From NCBI GenBank assembly GCA_000715635.1, contig KL569109.1, positions 14,575 through 21,583 of the forward strand: 7,009 nucleotides of DNA, read 5' to 3'. The translations under genes and the position numbers were made by a program. The notes beneath the pieces were generated by a model. The model was not told where the DNA came from, did no database searches, and saw only the letters and a list, made by a program, of their open reading frames with translations. Shown piece after piece: positions 1-5,674 of this stretch (position 1 is its first letter; every line of letters begins with the position of its first letter). Origin of the DNA: Streptomyces violaceus. GTDB lineage: Bacteria > Actinomycetota > Actinomycetes > Streptomycetales > Streptomycetaceae.

Positions 1-20
1 GAGATGTGTATAAGAGACAG
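1..20. other. Tn5 mosaic-end sequencing adapter remnant (non-genomic)
   Basis: Bases 2-20 read AGATGTGTATAAGAGACAG, which is exactly the 19-bp synthetic Tn5 mosaic end used in Nextera-type tagmentation libraries. The preceding base is G, which agrees with the read-2 adapter arm rather than the read-1 arm, though one base is weak evidence. Natural IS50 outside and inside ends differ from this hybrid, so a real transposon insertion is unlikely. Genomic sequence should be taken to begin at base 21, and the truncation of the kinase gene here is a library or assembly artefact. Confidence 0.95.
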
Positions 21-1240
21 GTCGTGGTGTGCTGCACGGCGTTCTGCGCGAGCTGCACCATGGCCTGGGTGATCCGCTGCGGATCCAGCTCGGCCTCCAG
101 ATCGGCGACTCCGGTGAGCTGCCAGTCGCGGTCGCCCAGGGTGCGGGCCTTGACGTAGACGTCGGCGGTGAGTTCGGCGACCTGGACCGGCTCGGGGGTG
201 ACGAAGTCGGGGCGTTCGGCCTTGGCGAGCAGCAGCAGGTCCTCGACGATGCGGCTCATCCGGTCCAGCTCATCGGTGACCAGCCGGACCGTCTCCTCGC
301 GTTCGGCCGGGTCGTCGCCCATGAGTTCCAGATGGCCGCGCACGATGGTGATGGGGGTACGCAGTTCGTGCCCCGCGTCGTCGACGAACTCGCGCTGGGC
401 GGCGAAGGCCCGCTCCAGCCGGTCGAGCATGCCGTTGAACGTCTCGGCGAGGGCGGCTATGTCGTCGTTGCCGTGCACCGGGATCCGGCGGGTGAGGCCC
501 TGCTCGGTGAGCTGCGCCGCCGCGGTGCGCACCACCCGCACCGGTTTGAGGATCCGCCCGGCGACCTCCCAGGCGATGCCGACGGTCAGCAGCAGGGCGA
601 CCCCGGAGATGACGAGCAGCGTGCGGAACATGTCGTTCACGCGCGCCTGCTCGCGTTCCGGGTGGAAGGCGACGACGAACGCGGCGTCCGGCGCCCGGCC
701 CTGCCGGGACACGGTGACCTTCGCCCAGCGGATCTCGCCCTCCGGTCGCTGGAGCACTCCGGAGGACTCGGGCGAGTCGAAGACGGCGCGCTTGGCGCCG
801 GGATCCCGGTGCAGGGGCAGGTCGACGGGCAGGTCGTGCCGCTGGCGGATCTGCCGGGGGCCGCTCCCCGCCCGGCCGACCAGGCCGATCAGCTCCTCGT
901 CCGCGTCGGGGTACTGCCGTTCCAGGAACACCGTCAGCAGCCGGTTCGCGTCGGTGAACGGGCGGCCCGTCTGCGGATCCCCGCCCCGTTCCTCGAAGTT
1001 GGCGAACTCGCCGGTCTCCTGGGTGAGCAGGCGGTTGATCCGGTTGTCGACGTCCCGCAGCAGGAACGAGCGGGTGGTCATGGCCACCGAGGCGAGCGCG
1101 ACCGCCATCACGAGCAGCAGCCAGAGCAGGATGCGGACCCGGGCGGAGACGCGCCGCCGGCCGGGGTCAGTTGTCGGAGCCGGGTCCGTCGTCGCCCGGT
1201 CCGTCGTCTCCGTTGCCCTGCCCGCGGTCGTCGTCATCAT
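21..1240 (-). CDS. Sensor histidine kinase, HAMP/HisKA type (3' end missing)
   Basis: This is a membrane sensor kinase of a two-component system; it should autophosphorylate on His and pass the phosphate to a response regulator that is not in this window. Translating the minus strand from ATG 1240 gives a Thr/Asp-rich cytoplasmic leader (residues 1-33), a first membrane helix (about 37-57), an extracytoplasmic sensor region (about 58-203), a second helix (about 207-227) running into a HAMP linker with the LKPV proline (about 229-280), and a dimerisation domain with H-box FVDDAGHELRTP (phospho-His 291, codon 370-368). The frame continues to the N-box LAQNAVQHT (Asn 400, codon 43-41) and then meets the adapter, so the G1, F and G2 ATP-binding boxes are absent. 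The start is uncertain: GTG 1246, ATG 1240 and ATG 1237 are all in frame, all lie inside the upstream secreted-protein gene, and none has a strong Shine-Dalgarno. No in-frame start lies between that gene's stop and the first membrane helix, so overlap seems required. Confidence 0.9.
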
Positions 1241-1478
1241 CGTCACTCGCTGAGCTGTCGGTCACCGGAGGCCGCGAGACGACCTCGTCGTCCGGCGTGG
1301 GCTTCGGGCTGGGGTCGAGCGTGGAGGCGGGGGTAGGTGTGCTGCTGTCCAGCTCCACCCGCTGGGACGGGACCTTGGGCGACTGAGGGCTGTCCGCGAG
1401 GGCGTAACTGGTCGCGGCGATGCCCAGCGGGATCAGCACGACCGCGGAGAGGGCGGCCATACGACGGGAGAATGCCAT
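1167..1478 (-). CDS. Small secreted acidic protein, low complexity
   Basis: This encodes 103 residues of unknown function. Residues 1-28 form a Sec signal peptide: FSRR, then a hydrophobic stretch, then YALA before Asp, a good signal peptidase I site. The mature chain of about 75 residues is Pro/Ser/Thr-rich and then very acidic, with six consecutive Asp followed by Gly/Asp repeats (DDGPGDDGPGSDN); no Cys or folded domain is visible. Streptomyces genomes carry many proteins annotated only as small secreted hydrophilic protein, and this fits that description. AGGA and CAGG lie just upstream of the ATG as a modest ribosome site. Its 3' end overlaps the kinase gene by 74 bp, so the two are almost certainly one operon. 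A role as an accessory or ligand-modulating partner of the kinase is only inferred from this linkage. A disordered wall-spanning or cation-binding peptide is an equal possibility. Confidence 0.82.
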   Translation of the reverse strand: MAFSRRMAALSAVVLIPLGIAATSYALADSPQSPKVPSQRVELDSSTPTPASTLDPSPKPTPDDEVVSRPPVTDSSASDDDDDDRGQGNGDDGPGDDGPGSDN

Positions 1479-1512
1479 GGGCCTGATCCTGCGGACGGAA
1501 CCCGGGGCGAAT

Positions 1513-1529
1513 GATGAACCCCGGATGAA
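1513..1529 (-). promoter_or_regulatory. Direct repeat TTCATC, 11-nt period, upstream of the secreted protein/kinase operon
   Basis: On the minus strand TTCATC occurs at 1529-1524 and again at 1518-1513, exactly 11 nt (one helical turn) apart, about 35-50 bp upstream of the ATG at 1478. OmpR-family response regulators often bind direct repeats with this period, so an autoregulatory site for the kinase's cognate regulator is conceivable. The first copy is part of the hairpin at 1521-1544, so it may be no more than a by-product of that palindrome. Confidence 0.25.
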
Positions 1530-1544
1530 GAACTCTTCATCCGG
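1521..1544 (-). terminator. Perfect 10-bp stem-loop between the RAM-domain gene and the secreted-protein gene
   Basis: CCGGATGAAG (1521-1530) and CTTCATCCGG (1535-1544) are exact reverse complements around the 4-base loop AACT. The hairpin lies 23 bp past the stop of the RAM-domain gene, where a terminator for the rhomboid/RAM operon would be expected. It has no U-tract on the minus strand, which is common for actinobacterial terminators. It also lies 43-66 bp upstream of the next gene's ATG, so an operator role is possible instead. Confidence 0.6.
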
Positions 1545-1566
1545 AGCCCGGAAGGCTGGACAGGAC

Positions 1567-1848
1567 CTAGTTGTCCAGCCCGATCGAGAACGCCGCCTCC
1601 AGGTCGTGCTGCGAGTAGGTACGGAACGCCACGTGCGTGTCCGTGCCCTCCACGCCGGGGATCTTGCTGATCCGGCCGGGGATGACCTCGGCGAGGTCCT
1701 CGTGCTGCTTCACCCGGACCATCGCGATGAGGTCGTAGGTGCCCGTGACGGAGAAGACCTCGCTGACGCTGTCCAGCGCCGCGATCGACTCCGCGATCTC
1801 GGGGATCCGGTCCACGCTGGTCTTGATGAGGACGATCGCGGTGATCAC
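1567..1848 (-). CDS. Stand-alone Lrp/AsnC ligand-binding (RAM) domain protein
   Basis: This encodes 93 residues corresponding to the C-terminal effector-binding half of Lrp/AsnC regulators, with no helix-turn-helix. The alternating beta-alpha-beta pattern is clear: AIVLIKTS strand, a helix with IPEIAESIAAL, SEVFSVTGTYDLIAMVRV strands containing the family GxxDL segment, a second helix (HEDLAEVI), and TDTHVAFRTYS as the last strand. RAM domains bind small molecules such as amino acids and form dimers or octamers. A protein lacking a DNA-binding part may sense a metabolite or co-assemble with full-length Lrp proteins; its target is unknown. It starts with GTG inside the stop of the rhomboid gene (GTGA overlap, 1848-1845), with a GGGAGA ribosome site at 1863-1858, so it is translationally coupled to that gene. 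Confidence 0.9.
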   Translation of the reverse strand: MITAIVLIKTSVDRIPEIAESIAALDSVSEVFSVTGTYDLIAMVRVKQHEDLAEVIPGRISKIPGVEGTDTHVAFRTYSQHDLEAAFSIGLDN

Positions 1849-2597
1849 GGCTGGTTCTCTCCCTCGGGGGCCGGAGCAGGGGCGGTCTTCACTCTAGTGG
1901 GGCCGGTGGGACGGCCGTAGCGGACCGAGGCGTAGCAGAAGCCCAGACCGAAGCCGACCAGGTGGGCGAGGTAGGCCACCCCGGGCCCGTCCGGGGCCCG
2001 CCCCGCCGCCAGCCACTGCAGCGCCGCCCAGAACGGCAGCACGACCCAGGCCGGGAAGCGCACCGGCAGGAAGAAGAGGAACGGCAGGAGACTGGTCACC
2101 CGGGCACGGGGGAACAGGTACAGGAACGCGCCGAGGACCGCCGAGATCGCCCCGGAGGCACCGACCAGGGGCTGCTCGGAGTCCGCGTTGGCGACGGCGT
2201 ACCCGAGCAGGGCCAGGTAGCCGCAGCCGACGTAGAACAGGGTGAACTGCACCCGCCCCATCCGTTCCTCGGTCATCGTCCCGAAGACGTAGAGGAAGAG
2301 CATGTTGCCGAGCAGGTGCACCCAGGTGCCGTGGACGAAGAGCGCCGTCGCCGGGGTGAGAGCCGACCCGGGGGATGGCTCGAACAGTTCTGCGGGGATC
2401 ACGCCCCAATGCCGGAAGTAGGCCCGCTGTGCGGCGAGCAGAGCGTCACCCGAGCCGTACGCCGGGCCGATGCCCGAGGCGGGCCCGGCCAGGAAGACCG
2501 TGCAGCACAGGGCGATCAGTGAGTACGTCACCGGCGCCGACGCCCCCCTGATCGATCCGCTCGCCCGGCCGATCGACGCGCTCCACTTGCTGATCAT
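1845..2597 (-). CDS. Rhomboid-family intramembrane serine protease
   Basis: This encodes 250 residues from ATG 2597. The rhomboid signatures are intact: WVHLLGNMLFLYVFG (His 94, Asn 98), the catalytic Ser 148 in VGASGAISAVLG (GxSG motif), and the catalytic His 212 in YLAHLVGFGLGF. About six or seven membrane segments are visible: around 23-41, 88-107, 117-136, 143-163, 167-179, 183-197 and 206-224. The C-terminal tail (225-250) is cytosolic-looking and Pro/Ala-rich. Rhomboids cleave single-pass membrane proteins within or next to the bilayer; the substrate is unknown. The frame stays open upstream to 2864, but that stretch has no homology-like character and runs through the divergent promoter region and into the opposite gene. 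The MISKWSA start was chosen because it sits shortly before the first helix. It has no Shine-Dalgarno, so the start is less certain than the gene; ATG 2652 is the next alternative. Confidence 0.92.
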   Translation of the reverse strand: MISKWSASIGRASGSIRGASAPVTYSLIALCCTVFLAGPASGIGPAYGSGDALLAAQRAYFRHWGVIPAELFEPSPGSALTPATALFVHGTWVHLLGNMLFLYVFGTMTEERMGRVQFTLFYVGCGYLALLGYAVANADSEQPLVGASGAISAVLGAFLYLFPRARVTSLLPFLFFLPVRFPAWVVLPFWAALQWLAAGRAPDGPGVAYLAHLVGFGLGFCYASVRYGRPTGPTRVKTAPAPAPEGENQP

Positions 2598-2756
2598 GGA
2601 TACAGAGCATGACGTAACCGGACGCAACCGCCCAGACCGCCTCGCCGCCATGGACAGGCAGGCGACGAGGACCCAGCAGGCCGTAGGGTTACGAGCCACA
2701 CGCACCGGGGAAGCCCGTGGCGTCACGGACACTAGAAGGAAAGAGAACAGGCCACG
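2598..2756. promoter_or_regulatory. Divergent intergenic region between the rhomboid and zinc-ribbon genes
   Basis: These 159 bp must hold start signals for both directions. On the plus strand a TAGGGT hexamer at 2684-2689 matches the streptomycete vegetative -10 form, but no acceptable -35 lies 16-19 bp upstream (GGCGAC at 2661-2666). A purine-rich AAGGAAAGAG at 2736-2745 precedes the ATG at 2757. On the minus strand there is no ribosome site before ATG 2597 and no convincing promoter hexamer pair. I see no strong inverted repeat in the region. Confidence 0.4.
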
Positions 2757-2996
2757 ATGACGGTTCCCCTGCCGACCGCTGAGACGCGGTGGCGCTGCAC
2801 CCTCTGCGGCAACCTCACGCGCTTCGACGTGACCCGCTCGTCGAAGGTCGTCGAGTACGTCCACCTCGACCTGGCCGGAGAGGCGAAGGTCGAGGAGCGC
2901 GAGGTGCTCAGTGAGACCATCGAGTCGGTGCGCTGCCGCTGGTGCAACGCGGTGGACCAGGTGGAACTCGTGGACAGGCCGGGCGCCGGCTCCTGA
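2757..2996 (+). CDS. Small zinc-ribbon-like protein (two CxxC knuckles)
   Basis: This encodes 79 residues of unknown function. WRCTLC (Cys 14 and 17) near the N-terminus and VRCRWC (Cys 60 and 63) near the C-terminus form two CxxC knuckles, the geometry of a structural zinc ribbon. Between them lies a beta-rich and acidic segment (TRFDVTRSSKVVEYVHLDLAGEAKVEE). There is no signal peptide or membrane segment, so it is likely cytosolic. The start at ATG 2757 follows a purine-rich AAGGAAAGAG. The gene ends 39 bp before the NYN gene on the same strand with no terminator-like hairpin between, which suggests co-transcription and possibly a shared RNA-related role. Zinc ribbons also serve as protein or DNA binding modules, so the function remains open. 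Confidence 0.82.
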   Translation: MTVPLPTAETRWRCTLCGNLTRFDVTRSSKVVEYVHLDLAGEAKVEEREVLSETIESVRCRWCNAVDQVELVDRPGAGS

Positions 2997-3035
2997 GGGG
3001 AGCAGGGCCCCCGCACAGGCATTGGGGTGTGACGG

Positions 3036-4385
3036 ATGGTGGAGACCACAGGCGGGGGGCCGGGCGACGGCGCCGCCGAGGTGCTCGACCGTCCGCTGCC
3101 CGACGGCGTGCGCCGCAGGGTCGTGCAGATCGTCTCCGACGGCTTCGGATCGCTGACGGTCGGCGAGCTGCCCGCACAGCTCAGGCAGTACGCCCGGTTC
3201 GCCCCGAACCGCAGAGCCAAGTTCGCCGGCAACGCCATGGCCTCCGCGCTGGAGACCGACCCGCTGTTCCGGCAGCGCATCGGGGAGAAGCTCAGAGAGG
3301 CCCAGCCGGAACTCGCCGGCGCCCTCGACTCAGGCTCCCCGCCCCCGGCCGCGGACCCGCTCGACGTGGCGGCCGCGGCCTACGTTCTGCGGCCCACGGA
3401 CTGGGTGAAGCTGGTGACCGCCGCCGGCGAGGAGGCCCAGCGGGCCGACGCCGAGCGCGCCGACGAGGAGAGCCGGGCCGAGCTGGAGCGGCTGCGCGCC
3501 GAGCTGGCCCGGGCCCGTGACCACACCAGGGCCGAGACCGAGCGCCTGCGCACGGAGCTGGAATCGGCCAAGAGGCAATCCGAGTCGCTGCACCGCAAGC
3601 TCCGCGCCGCCCTCAGCGACGTCAAGCGCGGCGAGGCCGCCCTGCGCAAGGCGCACGGCGAGATCGAGGCCGTCCGCACCGAGGCGCACACCCAGGTGTC
3701 CGCCGCCGAGAGCGAGGCCCGGCGGCTCAAGGCCAGGCTGGGGGAGACCGAGGCGGCCCTGGAGGCCACACGCCGGGCGGCCCGCGAAGGCCGCAGCGTC
3801 GAGGACATGCGGGTCCGGCTGCTGCTGGACACCCTGCTGGACGCCACCCAGGGGCTCCGGCGCGAACTGGCCCTGCCGCCGGTGTCGGTACGGCCCGCCG
3901 AGACCGTGGACGCCGTCGAGCCGGGCCGGATGTCCCCGAAGGACATCGCCGCCCGCGCGCTCTCCGAGAACGACCCACAGGTCCTCGACCAGCTGCTGGC
4001 GCTGCCGCAGGCCCATCTGGTCGTCGACGGCTACAACGTCACCAAGACCGGCTATCCGCAGATGCCGCTGGAGAAGCAGCGCCTCAGGCTGCTGGGGCAG
4101 CTCTCGCAACTGGCGGCGCAGAGCGGCGCCGAGGTGACGTGCGTCTTCGACGGGGCCGAACTGGCCGCGCCGGTCCTGCTGGCGCCGCCGCGCGGGGTAC
4201 GGGTGCTGTTCTCGAAGCCGGGCGTCACCGCCGACGAGCTCATCCGTCAACTCGTGCGCGCCGAACCACCCGGAAGGCCGGTCATCGTGGCCTCCACCGA
4301 CCGGGAGGTCGCCGACGGGGTGGCCCGGGCCGGCGCCCGCCCGGTGGCCTCGGCGATGCTCCTGAAGCGTCTTTCGCGGGGCTAG
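3036..4385 (+). CDS. NYN (YacP/Rae1-like) putative endoribonuclease with long coiled coil
   Basis: This encodes 449 residues. An N-terminal helical region (about 20-130) is followed by a long charged coiled coil (about 131-255, dense in Glu/Arg/Ala heptads), a short helical linker rich in Leu (256-280), and a C-terminal NYN domain of the YacP type (about 325-449). The PIN-like acidic residues expected for metal binding are present: Asp 331 in HLVVDGYNVTKTGYP, Asp 372 in TCVFDGAE, Asp 400 in KPGVTADELI and Asp 422 in VIVASTDREVADGV. Relatives include Bacillus Rae1, a ribosome-associated mRNA endonuclease of about 170 residues, so this protein carries about 280 extra residues, probably for oligomerisation or partner binding. 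ATG 3036 is preceded only by a weak GGGG; GTG 3039 would differ by one residue. It follows the zinc-ribbon gene closely. RNase activity is inferred from the domain, not shown. Confidence 0.9.
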   Translation: MVETTGGGPGDGAAEVLDRPLPDGVRRRVVQIVSDGFGSLTVGELPAQLRQYARFAPNRRAKFAGNAMASALETDPLFRQRIGEKLREAQPELAGALDSGSPPPAADPLDVAAAAYVLRPTDWVKLVTAAGEEAQRADAERADEESRAELERLRAELARARDHTRAETERLRTELESAKRQSESLHRKLRAALSDVKRGEAALRKAHGEIEAVRTEAHTQVSAAESEARRLKARLGETEAALEATRRAAREGRSVEDMRVRLLLDTLLDATQGLRRELALPPVSVRPAETVDAVEPGRMSPKDIAARALSENDPQVLDQLLALPQAHLVVDGYNVTKTGYPQMPLEKQRLRLLGQLSQLAAQSGAEVTCVFDGAELAAPVLLAPPRGVRVLFSKPGVTADELIRQLVRAEPPGRPVIVASTDREVADGVARAGARPVASAMLLKRLSRG

Positions 4386-4412
4386 GCGTCCGTACGGGCG
4401 ATGCGTAACGTC

Positions 4413-4427
4413 CGGGCGTGATGCCCG
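4413..4427 (+). terminator. Weak stem-loop after the NYN gene
   Basis: CGGGC (4413-4417) and GCCCG (4423-4427) can pair around the loop GTGAT, with AATTGG following. It begins 28 bp after the NYN stop codon. The stem is only five pairs, so this is a possible rather than convincing terminator. Confidence 0.35.
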
Positions 4428-4442
4428 AATTGGTGAGGCCTG

Positions 4443-4509
4443 TGTGACACGTTGAGTCAAGTGAGTCTCACCGCCTGTGAGTCCAGGGGAAAAGTTGGCT
4501 CACTGTGAC
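4443..4509. promoter_or_regulatory. Cluster of TGAGTC/TGTGAC elements upstream of the first NlpC/P60 gene
   Basis: TGAGTC occurs at 4453-4458, 4462-4467 and 4478-4483, the first two 9 nt apart, and TGTGAC occurs at 4443-4448 and 4504-4509. On the other strand these read as GACTCA and GTCACA. In addition CTCAC (4467-4471) and GTGAG (4477-4481) form an inverted repeat with a 5-nt spacer. Such density in 67 bp of otherwise GC-rich DNA, 20-90 bp upstream of the promoter, suggests bound regulators. MtrA-like (GTCAC direct repeats) or BldD-like (AC-spacer-GT palindrome) sites are the obvious candidates; neither is proven. Confidence 0.35.
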
Positions 4510-4529
4510 GCGATTTTTCATCTGAGGAT

Positions 4530-4559
4530 TTGAACTGATCACAGGAAGGTCACTAGGGT
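4530..4559 (+). promoter_or_regulatory. Vegetative-type promoter of the first NlpC/P60 gene
   Basis: TTGAAC (4530-4535) and TAGGGT (4554-4559) are separated by 18 bp and match the streptomycete HrdB-type -35 and -10 well. Transcription would begin near 4566, giving a 5' leader of about 68 nt before GTG 4634. The flanks (ATTTTTCATCTGAGGATTTG) are unusually AT-rich for this window, which fits a promoter. Confidence 0.7.
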
Positions 4560-4563
4560 CAGG
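4549..4563 (+). promoter_or_regulatory. GTCAC direct repeat overlapping the -10 (candidate MtrA site)
   Basis: GTCACTAGG is followed directly by GTCAGG, so the GTCA cores start at 4549 and 4558, 9 nt apart. The described actinobacterial MtrA box is a direct repeat of GTCACA-type half-sites with the same 9-nt period, and MtrA is known to control cell-wall hydrolase genes. The repeat contains the TAGGGT -10, so binding would be expected to interfere with polymerase. The second half-site is imperfect (GTCAGG). Confidence 0.4.
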
Positions 4564-4571
4564 CTCCGAAA

Positions 4572-4612
4572 CCTCCGCTCGGGTGATCACTCATCGGGAG
4601 AGACGGCGGAGG
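4572..4612 (+). other. 5'-leader stem (CCTCCGC/GCGGAGG) before the first NlpC/P60 gene
   Basis: CCTCCGC (4572-4578) pairs perfectly with GCGGAGG (4606-4612), closing a 27-nt interior that contains the palindrome GTGATCAC (4583-4590). The stem ends 6 nt before the AAGGAG ribosome site, so it could influence initiation or mRNA stability. It is too short and lacks the conserved core to be called a known riboswitch. Confidence 0.4.
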
Positions 4613-4618
4613 GGGCAG

Positions 4619-4624
4619 AAGGAG
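4619..4624 (+). promoter_or_regulatory. Ribosome binding site fixing the first NlpC/P60 start
   Basis: AAGGAG lies 9 nt before GTG 4634. It selects this GTG over the in-frame GTG at 4583, which lies in the leader hairpin and would put a charged 17-residue extension in front of the signal peptide. Confidence 0.85.
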
Positions 4625-4633
4625 CTTTCACCC

Positions 4634-5674
4634 GTGGCGTCCCACCGTCGTCCGAAGCAGCCGAGCCGCGCACGTGTGACCGTGCTGACCACCGCCGCCG
4701 CCGCTGCCGTCGCCTTCAGCTCGCAGGCCGCCAACGCGGCCCCCAGCGAGAAGCCGAGCAAGGACGAGGTCAAGGCGAAGGTCGACAAGCTCTACGAAGA
4801 GGCGGAGCAGGCCACCGAGAAGTACAACGGGGCCAAGGAGAAGCAGGAGAAGCTCCAGAAGGAGATCTCCACCATCCAGGACAACGTCGCCCGCGGCCAG
4901 GAGGAGCTCAACGAGCTGCGCGACAGCCTGGGCCTCGCGGCCGCGTCGCAGTACCGCACCGGCTCCATCGACCCCTCGGTCCAGCTCTTCCTCTCCTCGA
5001 ACCCGGACGACTACCTCGACAAGGCCTCCACGCTCGACCAGTTGAGCAGCCAGCAGGTCGAGGCGCTGAAGAAGGTCCAGGAGAAGCAGCGCGAACTCGC
5101 CCAGGAGCGCGCCGAGGCCTCCGAGAAGCTCAAGGACCTCGCCTCCACCCGCACCGAACTCGGCAAGAAGAAGAAGGAAGTCCAGGGCAAGCTCGGCTCC
5201 GCTCAGAAGCTGCTCAACAGCCTCACCGCCGCCGAGAAGCAGGCGCTCGCCGCCCAGCAGGACCGCGCCAGCCGGGACAGCGAGCGCGACGCCCTCACCG
5301 GCGACGTCCCGCCGAGCTCGGGCCGGGCCGCCGCGGCCTACGCCTTCGCCCAGAGCCAGCTCGGCAAGCCCTACGTCTACGGCGCCACCGGCACGAGCTC
5401 CTACGACTGCTCCGGCCTCACCTCCCGGGCCTACGCGGCGGCCGGCATGCAGATCCCGCGCACCTCCGAGGCGCAGTCCCAGATCGGCACCAGGATCTCC
5501 TCGGTCAGCCAGCTCAAGGTCGGCGACCTGGTCTTCTTCTTCAACGACCTGCACCACGTCGGCCTCTACGCCGGCAACGGGCAGATCATCCACGCCCCGC
5601 GCACCGGCACGGTCGTCCGCTACGAGTCGATGGACACCATCGGCGGCCCGTTCATGTTCGGCGTCCGCGTCTGA
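4634..5674 (+). CDS. Secreted NlpC/P60 peptidoglycan endopeptidase (first of tandem pair)
   Basis: This encodes 346 residues. The signal peptide covers about 1-35: MASHRRPKQPSRAR, a hydrophobic Thr/Ala core, and AANA before APSE. A coiled-coil region (about 42-215, Lys/Glu/Gln-rich, with an SNPDDYLDKAS turn near 122-132) leads through a short linker to the catalytic NlpC/P60 domain (about 230-346). The papain-like set is complete: Cys 259 in SYDCSGLTSRAY, His 308 in LHHVGLYAG and His 320 in QIIHAP. Family members cut the D-Glu to diamino-acid bond in peptidoglycan stems; the coiled coil probably regulates or targets the enzyme, as in RipA/CwlO-like proteins. It has its own promoter and leader upstream and a strong hairpin downstream. 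The second NlpC/P60 gene is a clear paralogue with the same domain order. The precise bond and any activating partner are inferred from the family. Confidence 0.95.
   Translation: MASHRRPKQPSRARVTVLTTAAAAAVAFSSQAANAAPSEKPSKDEVKAKVDKLYEEAEQATEKYNGAKEKQEKLQKEISTIQDNVARGQEELNELRDSLGLAAASQYRTGSIDPSVQLFLSSNPDDYLDKASTLDQLSSQQVEALKKVQEKQRELAQERAEASEKLKDLASTRTELGKKKKEVQGKLGSAQKLLNSLTAAEKQALAAQQDRASRDSERDALTGDVPPSSGRAAAAYAFAQSQLGKPYVYGATGTSSYDCSGLTSRAYAAAGMQIPRTSEAQSQIGTRISSVSQLKVGDLVFFFNDLHHVGLYAGNGQIIHAPRTGTVVRYESMDTIGGPFMFGVRV

Noticed and set aside
1..20. Natural Tn5/IS50 insertion into the kinase gene
   Set aside because: The 19-mer is the artificial hybrid mosaic end, not a native IS50 end, and no transposon body or host sequence lies beyond it.
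29..1336. Long plus-strand open frames opposite the kinase (29-1336 and 168-1253)
   Set aside because: They are shadows of the minus-strand kinase in GC-rich DNA; the minus frame gives a coherent kinase with H-box, HAMP and N-box, while these give low-complexity Arg/Gly/Ser sequence.
2598..2864. N-terminal extension of the rhomboid open frame up to 2864
   Set aside because: It would overlap the divergent zinc-ribbon gene and the promoter region, has no membrane-protein character, and lacks a ribosome site; a start at 2597 gives a normal rhomboid length.
4446..4450. GACAC as a WhiA-type site
   Set aside because: A five-base match is expected by chance at this frequency, and no second copy is positioned to support it.
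3330..4460. 376-residue minus-strand open frame opposite the NYN gene
   Set aside because: It reads as Gly/Leu/Gln-rich low complexity with no recognisable domain, and it spans the end of the NYN gene and the intergenic region; the plus strand encodes a well-formed NYN domain.
4561..4633. Possible c-di-AMP (ydaO-type) riboswitch before the first hydrolase
   Set aside because: Such riboswitches do precede some actinobacterial wall-hydrolase genes, but I find none of the conserved core, and the leader from the predicted start is only about 68 nt, too short for that fold. A covariance-model search (Rfam ydaO-yuaA) would settle it.
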